From: Embiotoca jacksoni
Lineage: Eukaryota; Chordata; Actinopteri; Embiotocidae
Assembly (NCBI GenBank): GCA_022577435.1
Contig: JAKOON010000005.1
Coordinates: 10,753,724-10,817,723, forward strand
Direction of reading: 5' to 3'
Length of the DNA stretch: 64,000 bases
Shown piece after piece: positions 1-11,839 of the stretch (the first letter of the stretch is position 1; each line of letters begins with the position of its first letter). The position numbers and the translations under genes were made by a program. The notes below the pieces were generated by a model. It saw only the letters and a list, made by a program, of their open reading frames with translations. It was not told the origin of the DNA and searched no databases.

Positions 1-164
1 AATAGTGAGACTTCAGTCAAACCTGGAACTTCTTGTTCTTGAATTTAGCGCTTTCTAACATGGAAATTAATTACACTGGAAATGATCTTAAAATCTGGGT
101 GTAGTCAAGTTCCCTATTTAGTAGCCCTAAATACACTTTCTGAAGATAATTGAATCTTATGTTC

Positions 165-1185
165 TAGGGGTTGACCGATTATCGGCGCTGATATTTAGCA
201 TTTTTACGATTATCGGCGTATATATATTTTTTTCATTCAATCGCCGATGAAATTAATTAATTAATAAATGCGCTGCTTTGGTTCTGATGCAGCGTCCCTC
301 TCAGTCTGTAGTCACCACTGGTGTTGAGCAACGTCCCGCCCACAGCTTTATCTGATTGGTTACACCTCATGAGTAATGGCCAATCAACGCTGAGAACTTC
401 TCACAGAAGAAGTCATCAGCAGCCCGGAGGACCGTTCCAAAGGTCAGACAGGAGACGCGGCAGAAGTTAAAACCACCGTCCTCGACGCTGAAGTTGCAAA
501 AACACCGCAATCAAGTCTAATTTGCTCTTTTCAAGAGTTTAACGACACACGTTGTTTCATAAAAGTTCGTCTCACACCGTTAGCGACTCGTCAGTGTTTC
601 TTCCACCGCTGTCCGGGCAGAACGTCCCCCCCAGAACCAAACGAGAGATTTACCGAGTCCCTGTGCTCCCGCTTCATTTCAGCTCGGTGTGAGAGTCGCT
701 CAATCATTTTTCTGTCACTGAAAGTCGCGCTAATTTCTGTGCTGCTGCTCTTCTGCTCGGTCTTTGTGTCATGAATGGCGGAGCCGTGCGTCTCTGTAAA
801 GACGCGCAGAGCAGAAGATGGACGCAGGGGAACGTTAGTGGAGTTGACGACAACTACATTGCTTACGTGAGCGCAATAAAAGTCCAAAGTTAAGCTATCA
901 ATGAACAACCCAGCACATTTTAAAATCATGTATCAAACATTCTGCTGGTGCTTCAATAAAGGATCTCCTTGTGTTTACAATAAATACCCCTCGTTGCAGT
1001 ATACCTTCATAATAAGAGTCAAGCGGCGGCATTTATTTATTTAAAGCCGTTTGTTATTCCAAATTTTGACACAGATTTTTATTTTCTCCTGCAAATGTAT
1101 ATCGGTTCCAAACATCGGTTTATCGTTCTCCTTGATTACCAATAATCTGTATCGGTCCTGAAAAAGCCAAATCGGTCGACCCCTA
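165..1185. mobile_element. Non-autonomous hAT-like DNA transposon in the last celf2 intron
   Basis: The ends are inverted repeats: TAGGGGTTGACCGATT at 165 and, read on the other strand from 1185, TAGGGGTCGACCGATT. They are flanked by 8-bp direct repeats differing at one base, TTATGTTC (157-164) and ATATGTTC (1186-1193). An 8-bp target duplication and TAGGG-type ends are typical of the hAT superfamily. Subterminal ATCGG/CCGAT motifs recur just inside both ends. No transposase frame is present; the longest internal frame (minus strand, 591-929) matches nothing I know. The element is 1021 bp. Confidence 0.75.
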
Positions 1186-1463
1186 ATATGTTCCGTTACT
1201 TTACTGTACTATCAGTTGTTTCTGGTCCTAGTCTGTACTTTTGACTGCAGCAGCGGTTCTTTTTCTTTTTCTAGAGAAAATTAAATTAAAGAAAAGAAAA
1301 GAAAAGCGCACGATATAGAAAGCAACAATAAGACTCCTCTTCACCTGCTCAGATAAATGGTGCAAACCTGAGAGCCGACAGCAGTTGTCATTTTTAATAT
1401 GTGTAGAGGTTTGCTTGTTTTAGCTGCCGTTCATAACATGCGCCTCCGCTTTCTTGTCGTCAG

Positions 1464-1591
1464 GGTTTGTCAGCTATGACAATCCTGTGTCTGCACAAGC
1501 TGCCATCCAGGCCATGAACGGTTTCCAGATCGGAATGAAGAGGCTGAAGGTTCAGCTGAAGCGCTCCAAGAACGACAGCAAACCCTACTGA
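1464..1591 (+). CDS. celf2: CELF2-type RNA-binding protein, last coding exon (partial gene)
   Basis: This is the C-terminal exon of a CUG-BP/ELAV-like (CELF) protein, a nuclear and cytoplasmic regulator of splicing, mRNA decay and translation that binds UGU-rich RNA. The acceptor CAG ends at 1463. The first two bases complete a split Gly codon, and the frame then reads FVSYDNPVSAQAAI, continues through MNGFQIGMKRLKVQLKRS and ends NDSKPY before TGA at 1589-1591. FVSYDNP is RNP1-like and belongs to the third RRM; KRLKVQLKRSKNDSKPY is the invariant CELF1/2 tail. An Ala before MNGF, where I recall CELF1 having Ser, and the neighbouring dhtkd1 and camk1d favour CELF2. Earlier exons lie outside the window. 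CELF1 is the only serious alternative. Confidence 0.93.
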
Positions 1592-2517
1592 TCCTAGCCC
1601 CGGGGCCTCCCCCCTCCCCAGCTCTAATGCTAGCACTGCTAGGGTAAGTTCACCCTCCAGCCGAGGTCAACACAGCAGAGACTCAGTGGGGCGGGGGGGG
1701 AGAGGAGCCCACCACAGGAGGGTACTCGCCCTATTCCTAAAAAAAAAAGAAAAAAAAAAAAAAGAGAGAAATGGTTGAAACGATCTTTCCACATTTTGCT
1801 GTATTTCATTCCTGCGGTTTTATCATGTTATTTGAGTCTGATAAAATATTTTAATGTAAATGATTATTTATGACTATCACTGGATTCAGTGTTCGCTGGA
1901 GGTATTTTGTGTCACTGTAATTAGTGGAGAGCATCAAGTGTGTTTCCATGCCATTTCATTGCCTTCAGGTCAAGCTAGACGGGTTGACTAAGGATCAGTT
2001 GTTGTGTTGCAGGGCTGAAGCCAGTAGACCCAGAGCTTCAACCTGTTTGGCTTTTTGCGTGCAGTCTGTCTCATTTGTATCATCGTTAATGTGAAGCTCT
2101 TTTGCACTCTAGATTCTTCAGTCTTCAGTCCCCTCATCTCTCCTCCGTGTCCCCCTCGTCCTCTCTGTCCTCTTTCATTATCTAAGCCATGTTGAGCTAG
2201 GCTACCTCTCTGTTTCTCTGTTAACAACCTCTTCCAGTCATTCCATCCATCCTCCAAGTCTCCCACAAGGGACTGGCTCTAGATGGATCTCTTTGGGTGC
2301 CAAGTGTACAGTTTGTGCATGTTAGAGTCTCTGCCATATGTCCTGGTGGTGTCACTTCCTTAAATCTGTGTATTGTTTTTGTGTGTCGGGAGAGGGGGGT
2401 AAGTTCACCCCGCTGTCCTTACTGTATGTGGTGACTGGCATTGTTTTTGTTGTTTTTTGTGCCTCATGGCTAAACGATTCTTGTGCTGTGCCCCTAACTT
2501 TCTCTTCTCTCCTCTTT

Positions 2518-2567
<50 letters not shown>

Positions 2568-3984
2568 TTTTGTGTTTTTGTTCCTTTTTTAGAACAAATC
2601 TCCATGCCTGTTTGCTCATCATTAGCCTAGCATGTCTTCATGATGTTGAAAGCCAAGCCAAACTCCTGGCCTCATCATCCCACCATTGTCTGTGATGTCT
2701 CTCTAAGCTCGCCTGACCAATACCTGGCCACCCACTGACCTTGACCTTAGCTCAACCTGATTTTTCTGCATGTATATTCATTTTGGTTTTTTTTGTTGCT
2801 TTTTCTGTATAGAAATGTGACGGGTGGGAGAGAGGTCAAGCAAATCAATGTGAAAACTTACCTACGTTGAATTCGTTTAAGAGACCTTTTTTTTTTTGCG
2901 AATGTTTTAAAAACCTGTGGGATTTCTTATTTTTAATTTAGCTTCTTTCCTTTTTCTTTTTTTTTTATGTTGCTTTCTTTTTACCTCTCTCAGTAAAGTT
3001 CACTTGAAAGTTGAATACAGGGATTGGCACACAGCTGTGCTATTTGGTGCCATTAGCAATATGTTGGCTTCTTAAAATAAAATAAAAAAAATGCTACAGA
3101 CCACTTTCCAACACCGTTGAAAGTCTGACCAGTAAAATCCCTCTCAGTGCTCTGTAATGATCTACATTTTGCGGGCAGTGTGAAGATTTACACCAAGGCT
3201 ATTTAAAACTATATTTTCATTTCATTTACAAAAATATCCAGTGTATTTACCTTTTTTTGAACTATTGATGGCACAATAAAAGGTACATTTGCTCTATTGA
3301 GAGAAATGACTACCTACATGAGTCAACTTTTTTAGAACTGATTCACAAATAGACAATCTGTGGTTTAAATGCACACTTAGATTACCTATATTTTATACCA
3401 TTGAATCTATAGAAGTTTAACTAACAGAACCCAGGCAAAACTTTGGGTTTTTTTGTAGATTACGTTGTAATGTCATCTGTGTTTGGGGGGTCTTCAGTGT
3501 ATCACATTTTTAAAGAGGACTAAAAATTCAGTTTAATCAGCGTGACCATTTGAGGTCATTTCTAGTAAATTAAAACACATTAAATCAAAAAAATTCCTCT
3601 GCATTAATTGTAATTTTGACTTCTGCTTAAAAAAAAAAAAAATCTTTTTTTCTTAAAGGTCACATTTTGAGGCTCATTTCTCCCCCCCCCCTCCCCCCCC
3701 TGCGTTTAAAGAAGTGTTCAACTTCCATGGTACGTCTTGTTGACTTTCTGTGAATTTCTCATTACTAATTTAATTAATGGATGTTTCACTTTGGTTTAGT
3801 TTGGATGCCTCATGTTGAAAGCTGAAGATTTACAGTGTCTGTTAATCATACAGATACCAGACAATGTCTTTTTGTTTGATTTCGTTGTTAAAGTGCCCAT
3901 GTGTCAAACTTGGTGTTTTTGAATTTACACGACTTTCTTTGCTGTAATATTACCTAGTTTTTCCTCTATACACACACGCACATG

Positions 3985-4017
<33 letters not shown>

Positions 4018-5004
4018 CACTTTCTGTGGTTGCAAATGTGGGGAGCCCCTGAAGAAGAGATCACTCGGACACACCACCACAAACTTGTGGGTCTCTGCAC
4101 ATTTTAGACACGCGCACATACTTGCTTTTAATTTTTTCCCCTGATTGTTCTTCATCATATTTGAGTCGCACACGATGCACAAGACATTAAAACTACTAAA
4201 TCCACCACAATAGTGTTGGTTTACAAATACATTCCATTTTTTCAGCACAAAGTTTACACTTTTTTTATCAGGGTGGTATTTTGTCTGTTGTGCGTCCCAT
4301 CGTTGAGACAACCCTGGTAAAAATAACAACCACTTCACCCCCCCACCCCCAAAGAAGGGTTCCCTAAAACTGCGTACCTGGTGGCGCTAAAGAGTTGTCA
4401 ACTCAGGGGTTTTTTTTGTGTGTGAAACTAGACACTCACGCAGGATTACGACACAAAATGCACAATTAATCACCATTTGACCTTTTCAGTTTGGATTTTT
4501 TTTTTTTTTTCCATTTTCTCAAAACACAAATATTCCAAAAATAACAAAAAAAAAAGAGAGGTACCAAATTTGAAACAGTGCTTGAGGGAAGTGTTATAGT
4601 TTTGTAAGGAAATGTTAAGCACAATTGTGGGAGCTAATCACTTTTGCAGAATGTTGTGTGTGTGATTCTGATCCCAACATTTTCAAGGTACCACTGATTT
4701 CTCTTTTAATATGGGCATGTGCTTTTTACAGTGTGTTTTTTCTATCCAAATGCAATACAATATTCAAAGTGCCATATATACGTCTAGAAACTGCCTACAC
4801 ATTCTTATTAGGCCTTGGTTTAGAGATTGCTGCAGTTCGCCTTTTTTTTCTCTATTTATGCCAGTGTCATGAAAGCTCTTGTCACCTGCTAATGTCCCCC
4901 TTCTCCTCCCCTCACTCTTGTGTGTTGAGTTATTGGTAAATGTGTATTGTGATGTACTCAATTTGAACAGTTGGTTAAAAAAAAACTTGTAGATAAACAA
5001 TAAA
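1592..5004 (+). other. celf2: celf2 3' untranslated region (probable extent)
   Basis: This is AT-rich sequence after the celf2 stop with no open frame of interest. It carries a (CT)n tract at 2519-2563, a (CA)n tract at 3985-4017 and several UGU-rich stretches (about 2366-2400 and 2440-2465). AATAAA occurs near 3274 and again at 4999-5004; the latter is my proposed end. CELF2 3' UTRs are known to be long. The similar T-rich sequence up to about 6600 could also be transcribed, so the end is an inference. Confidence 0.5.
2519..2563. repeat. (CT)n microsatellite in celf2 3' UTR
   Basis: This is an uninterrupted CT dinucleotide tract of about 45 bp. The open frames through it on both strands are repeat artefacts. 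Confidence 0.9.
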
Positions 5005-8000
5005 CTTCCCTATTCATTTGAAGGTTAAACGTCTTTCTTAGTGAGTGCGAACACGTGTACTGTAACACTGCGATACGAACCGACGGCGATCAGGTGTGTT
5101 ATTTTGAATTCACTCGGAAACAAACTAAAGCCGGAGTGAAACAGAAAAGCCAACCGAGGTGACATTCAAAGGTCTTTTAATTGGTTTAAAAACATGTGCG
5201 TCAAATACTGACATGATTGCAGGTCAGTGGCGATACAGTGTATGGTGAAGTGTTACTGTGAAAAAAAAACCTTAAAAAACAACAACAACAAAAAAAAAAG
5301 CACAATGTACAGTCCACAGCAGTCCCAACAGGAACTCGACTTCAGGGGCTTCCATCACAAATCCCGATCAAGCTCTAACAATCACTTAGATTCTTCTGTT
5401 GTTTTTCATATTCTGAAGTGCTTTTTTTTTTTTGACAGTGTGGTAGCTTTGCATCTCTATAGATATTGTCTTGATCCAAAAGAAAACAGAGAAAAAAAAA
5501 AATCTTTTCCTGTGTTATTTTCTTGTCTGATAATCGGTAGGACTTTGTTCATGTTCCACCAATAATTTAATAGATGTTTTGTCTTGTCTTGATGAAAGCC
5601 AAAGTGAGTGCATCTTGATGTGATCTGTATTATACATAGTGCAGTTTCTTTTTTCTGTTCAGTCAATATCAAATTTTTGAAACTGGGTGGGATTTGGAGA
5701 AAAAAAAGAAAAAAAAAAGTGACATACACAGGCTGTCCAATTTCTACAACTGGTTGTTCATATGTATTTTGTACCAGTGAAGCTTTTTATATTGGAAATT
5801 AAAGGAAAAAAAAAAAATCTATATTGGAAAAAAAAATTGTCTGGCCTCTCAATGTGGCCTCACCTTGATCAGGTCTTGAGTTTGGCCTCTTGGTGGTGTC
5901 AAGCAATTTTTTTTGCTTTTGTTTTGCTTTTTGCCTCTAAAAGATGCCTGATTTTGATTTTACTCGGATCTCTACATGTTCCTCACTTCGTTAATCAGTT
6001 TCGGGGGGGTTGGGATCCTCTAAATCGTGGTAAGTTTCATGTTAGTATTTGTGCTGTCCACATAGTTTAATAGTCATCAGAATTTCGACAACTTTGTGTG
6101 GATAATTGTCTTAGTTGAAAAAGTTAACTGTTTAGTTTGAGCCTTGCTTTTTTTACCTGTGTAGAGTTTTCTGTTTTTTCCCATAGCGGAGTGTGTAGCC
6201 GAAAGACTCTGTGTTCTTTTTTGGTCAATGTTTGTTTATGTGTGGTGTGTTTCTTTGCCTCTGTCTCCAAATTAAACCATTTCCCCTAATATGGACTGTG
6301 TCTTTGTGTGTTGTGCTTGTCCAGTGTTGTAAAGACATTTTACAAACCACCCCCCCCCCCCTCCCTCCCCCAGTGTGTCGTGTCTCGCTAACTTGTTTCT
6401 CTTCGTTGTTCTTTCTTTGCTTATTTCTGAGCTGCAACCGAAGGGGGAAACCAGCTTTATGATGTTTGTTAATGTGAGCGGTGCGATGAGCTGCGGGCCG
6501 GTTAGAGGTGATGGTTTTGGGTTTCATTGATGACACAGTCCGCTGCTGAATTGTTTCTTATACATCTGTGAAGCTGCGTTTGTGTCACTATAAAGTCTAA
6601 CCAATAATTGCAAATACCTTGAGTTTATAAATGATTAATGCTGCTACCGTTTCAATGATGGCCAGTCATCTGAAACTGATTGGCAATCATTTGAACGATT
6701 AATCATTCTTTTTTTTTCAAGCATTAATGCCAAACATTCACCAGCCCCAGCGTCTCTAACGTGAGTATTTGGTGCAGTTCCTTGTCTCCCCAAGAGATGA
6801 AAGCAAATATCTTCAACTTTTCAAATGTGATTATTTGCTTCTTCTCTGTTTTATATCGTTTTGTTTATCGATTTGGGACTGTTAGAAAAAAACAAAAACT
6901 TGAAGACAAAACAGAGTTCGAGAAACTATAATGGGTATTTTTCATCATTTTGTGCTAATTTATGACAAATAGTTATTGGTTACAGCTCCACGCAAAACAT
7001 TAACCCAATAACAAAGATCAGTAACTCACTTTATAAATTGGACAACTGACTTCAGACTTCACCCGTCATAGTTAAAGTGCGGACAGGCCTAAACTCCCAA
7101 CAATTCCTTCCTGTCATCAGTCTGTAATGTTCCTGAGGTCATTACAATTTGAAAGTTAAGATATTTTGGAGGTTGTGTACCTGCTACTAAGCATCTATGG
7201 GTATGGGGAAATGTTAGATTTAGCAGCGCAGTAATAACTTTAGAATAAGGCTTGAGAAAGTTGTTTTATGGGGACAAAGAGCCTCACCCATAAACCAAGA
7301 CGCAACATGTTCTGCAGCATTGCAGGGATGGTGTGGGAGGAGACGCCTCCTATCTCTGCTTACTGTTTCACCCTCTGGTTGAATCGGTGAAAATTAGCAG
7401 CTGCAGAAGGATCGGCCCAAGATTTTTTTTTTATTCTTTGAAATCCAACATGCAAATGTTCTGACAAAATAGGTGCAGAAGTGGCAGGCAGCCAGAACAT
7501 TTAAAACGGATGCCTTTTAAGAGAATCATATGGGTAGATGTTGCAGGTGTTTCCATGTTGTTAGTCGTCAAACCACTCATTAGGATGTCGTCAGTCCGTA
7601 TGGTCAAACACAATATGACCTCTGAAAGCAGGAGAAAGTACAATTTCTTTATAATGGGTCCAAAGGTCTTTATTTTTTGTTAACCATGAATGCCAAAGTA
7701 GAATTACGTTTTTTAATTATGTTTCCCTCTGAAAGGTACTGTCCAATACCTCCACCCAGTGGTGGAGCTCTCACAGTTTACCAGTCCTTTAGTGCTGGAT
7801 TCAAATCTTGGCATTGTGTTGAAATATGCATGTCACGGCATTTTGGATTTAAAAATGGGGTCCAGGCGAATTAAATACTTGGTTATAAACTGTCACATGT
7901 CCCTATATTTTACATTTTACTTTGAAAGTTCCTCCCCTGTTAAAAATGCACTGATCAATGGATCAGTGCAAAATGTAATTTCACCACCGGGCCTATTCTG

Positions 8001-8893
8001 TACAATCTAATGTCCCTAAAATGACCAACATTTTATAAAAACTACTGCGTGAGCAGATTGAGTTTTTTTTAACCCAATATTATTTTATCTTGTGTTTAGA
8101 AAACAAACACTGCTGGCTATTGTATATTGGAAATAAATAATGGGGATGTCTCAACCAATGGTCTCGACAAGTCGGCTGGCATAATACCTGTCTTTTAATT
8201 CTGAACAAAGTGTATTTAATAAAAAAATAAAGCTCAACTTTTTACCACTGATCCTGGTCTTGGCAAGATGGATTAAATGTTGATTTTAGATCACACCATT
8301 TCTACACTCAAACAAATCGGTGACTCCTTATCCCTGTCTGGAAATATCTCTTATTTTATGTCACTCAAGTCCTCCATTAAATTCGTCACCGGTCCATATG
8401 TTGTATACAAATAGAGTGCTTTTAGAGAAATTAATCATTAAAATCAGGTAAATAGAGAACTATTTAAAAAAAAATATATTTTTTTTTTACTAAAACTGCT
8501 CGGCATCGTGCTGTCTGGCTTTCCCATTGTGAACTTTAAATTTCCAAGGAATTCCTGAACGCACCACAGATATCGTTGTCTGGCACTTGTTGCGCCAAGT
8601 CACGTGGGGCTACTTCAGTTACTCTGGAAATATTAAACTAACGTAATGATAAGTCCACTTCGTGTACTAAAAATGCGAAGAAAGCGTTATGTGAAATTAA
8701 TTTAAAAAAATAAATAATTCAGATTTCCTCGTAAGGGGTGTTATGAAACGAGTAACACGAACTTCATCCAATCGGCTGCCGAAGCAGCGTCTCCTCCCGT
8801 AACCTGCCCTCTCAGCAGTATGGCCGCCGTCCTGTAGTCTTCAGGTCGCTGCGCGCCGCTCTCACACGTGAAGTTACCGATTTACTCACAAAC
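5005..8893. other. celf2-dhtkd1 intergenic region
   Basis: No coding exon or RNA gene is recognised. The part up to about 6600 is T-rich with poly-A and poly-T runs and may be extended celf2 3' UTR. A degenerate dispersed repeat lies at about 6640-6988. The last 150 bp before dhtkd1 become GC-rich, with an E-box CACGTG at 8865-8870 and a GGCCGCC motif near 8822, which fits the dhtkd1 promoter and 5' UTR. Confidence 0.6.
6640..6988 (-). mobile_element. Degenerate copy of a fish dispersed repeat (GCTGCAAC family)
   Basis: On the minus strand this begins near GGAGCTGTAACCAATAA and ends near ATTAATCGTTCAAATGATTG. In between are the TTTGGCATTAATGC and AAATAATCAC blocks seen in better copies at 53235 and 62119. 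This repeat, with ATTAATCG-rich ends, is one I recognise from many teleost genomes. It is probably a non-autonomous DNA transposon; I cannot assign its superfamily. Confidence 0.5.
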
Positions 8894-9077
8894 ATGTCGG
8901 CCGTACTTTTCTTGAAAAACGCGTTGAGCAGACTTCCACCGGCTGCTGCTCGGCAGGTCGTCGTCGCCGGCTGCTGCTGCTGCTACCACACCGAGCGAGG
9001 CGTTTACGGTTACCGACCCAAGCGGACCGACAGGGACCAGAAGTTGCACCGCGACCATGTCGCTGCACTAAACCAAG
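8894..9077 (+). CDS. dhtkd1: dhtkd1 exon 1: start codon and mitochondrial leader
   Basis: ATG at 8894-8896 opens 61 codons plus one base. It starts MSAVLFLKNALSRLPPAAAR, continues through a Cys run (CCCCY) and reaches TERGVYGYRPKR, the conserved start of the mature protein. The donor is CAAG|GTCGGT; the split codon with exon 2 gives Asp, then LGLARLV. The frame staying open past 9077 is intron read-through. Confidence 0.93.
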
Positions 9078-11761
9078 GTCGGTATGGGGTTAAATTTCAG
9101 CACCGACACCAGATATGCAGGAGACGAGCCTCAATTATTGTTACCGACAAAAAAAACAAACAAAAAAAGGCGCTTTTATTCGTGTTCGTGGCGTTATTGT
9201 TGTTCCAGTATTTGTTTTTGTACTCGTGCAACATATCTCAAGTTGAACTGAGCTGCTTCGTTGTTGTTGTTTTTTGTTGGTGGGGGTTGTTTGTGCTCAG
9301 ATCTCGGTCTTGCCCGTCTGGTGGAGGCGTACAGAGCACACGGACACAAGGCTGCTAAAATCAACCCCTTGCTACCCGACCAGCCTGTTGCTGACAGTGT
9401 CCCGGAGATAAGCATGCTGACCGGCACCATGAGAGGACAACTCAACACCTCAGGTAACTGGAGGAGGACTTCAGGTTGGGAGATCAGTTCTTCTCTCTTT
9501 AGATCCTGTTGTTTCATGCATGTAACATGCATGTGATAATAAAATATAATAATAATAATAAAAAGCTCCTACTTTCCTGTTAAAGTTGCAGTATGTAAGA
9601 TGGAGGTGCTGCCCTGTCTTGTACATTTAGAGGCGACAGTGAGGAAATGTTACGTCACGTCTGCTTTAGTTTGGTCCAATTTACAAATTCCTGACCTGCC
9701 ATTAATTAGTTACCTTGTTTTATAGGTAATGATTGTATGTGGTGGATTGACTTGGAAAATGGTGGTCAGTTAAGCCTATACTTTATTTTGTTGTGCTTTT
9801 CTCCCTTTTTAGTAAGACCATAGTAGCAGGAAATCCACCACAGGAAAACCATATATTGACACCATTCGCAGTGTTTTCCAGAACGACCTGTGCTGTCATT
9901 AGTTAGACTAAAGATCAGTTTTGAATTGTCCAAAAGAGGTCAGTGCACCTGAATGTTTCAGACATAAAATTTGCCTCGGTTTGGTCGATACACAGATGAT
10001 GAGCTGATTTAGACACTCGCATGCTGCTATTCTAACTCGCCTGAACTGCCGATCAATAAACAACTAACTTAACATTTCAACACTATCAGTAACGTTACAG
10101 ATTTTGTCACCTGTATGAACTATTGCTACATAGCCACTGTGAGCATTGACTGCTCTTTAACTTCAACTTCCTTCGTGTCAATCCACCATATGACATACAG
10201 ATGGATCGAAAAACTGTTTCTCACGGTCCCATTTTGTGCAAAATAAATAGACAAAACAAGAAAAGCATAAATATCCAGCAATAAAACGGACAACGTGGTG
10301 CAAATATAGATATTGAATAGGTAGCACTTTAGTAGTTTCTAGATGAAATATTGCAAATTTAACGTCAGACTTCATTCCTGTAGTCCCAAACGCCGTCTCC
10401 AGTGGTGGAAAGCTAAACCAATGTTAACTTTTATTTGGCTTCTGTTGTGGCAAGATTTTCATTCTTGGTATTGTTCCATTCATTCCAATGAGAGGTTCAA
10501 ATGCACTTCTTCTTCCTCACTGGTGGACTGAAGACAAATCGGACATAACAGTGACTCACTCTCGCCTCATGTGGTGTGGGGTGGTATGACGAGACGAGGG
10601 CCAGCTGGTTGGTTTGCAAACTTAAGTTGGTGTCTGTCCAACACTCTTGAACGTCAAAACTATGTATAATTGTATAATCTGTAACGTTATAGTATGTGAT
10701 TTACATGGACAACACTATTTACGTCTGCTTTCAAATTAATACAGCCGAGTGCATTTGTCTTCCACATGTTTGTTTTGTGCACAAACCTCATATTTTGTGT
10801 ATTTAGGTCTGCGGCACTTTGGAAAGGCACAGGCTTCAGTGGAAGAGGTTCAGGCCTACCTGGAAGAGGCCTACTGCGGCCACCTGTCAGTGGAAACCAG
10901 CCAGCTGAGCAGTCTGGAGGAGAGGGAGTGGTTCGCCGACCGCTTTGAGGAGCTCAAGGGAAAGAGTTTCACTCCAGAGGAGAGGAGGCACCTGGCCCAG
11001 ATCATGCTGGAGTCTCAGGTAGGTCCAGAGGAGGAGGAGGAGGAGGATACCATCCACACGCAATGTAATAAAAAGTCTGCATTCCCTGACACTTTCTCAC
11101 CCAACCTGTAGGAATTTGACCACTTTCTGGCCACCAAGTTTGCCACTGTGAAGCGTTATGGAGGAGAAGGAGCAGAGAGCATGATGGGCTTTTTCTACGA
11201 GCTGTTCCACCAGTCGGCCCACAGCGGAGTCACTGACATTGTCATCGGCATGCCTCACAGAGGCCGACTAAACCTCCTGACAGGCCTGCTGAAGTTCCCG
11301 CCAGAGGTTAGACGGCCCCAGACAGCCGAGTCTAATGAGACATGTCGACTTTACTGCTGTTCGTGACCTTCCGCTGTAATCAGCAGCACAGTGAAACAGA
11401 AGGTCACGGTCTGCTGCTAAAAGGTGAACGAGGGTTTGATAACACGAGTTACACTGTTCATCTGTGTTTTTTCTCTCCAGCTCATGTTCCGTAAGATGCG
11501 CGGCCTCAGTGAGTTCCCTGACACCTCGCCTTCCATCGGGGACGTCCTCTCCCACCTCACCTCCTCGGTGGAGTTGGATTTCGGAGCTAAACGACCTCTT
11601 CATGTCACCATGCTGCCCAACCCGTCCCACCTCGAAGCCATCAACCCTGTAGCTCAGGGCAAAACCAGAGCCAGGCAGCAGCTCAGGAAAGAAGGAGACT
11701 ACTCACCTGAAGACAATGCCCAGCCGGGGGACCAAGTCGTCTGTCTGCAGGTACTGGGTCT

Positions 11762-11839
<78 letters not shown>

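Noticed and set aside
591..929. 112-codon minus-strand frame inside the hAT-like element
   Set aside because: No transposase motif; too short and unlike any hAT protein segment.
7741..7810. GGATTCAAATCTTGG resembling a tRNA B box
   Set aside because: No A box at the right spacing and no stem pairing. Isolated match only.
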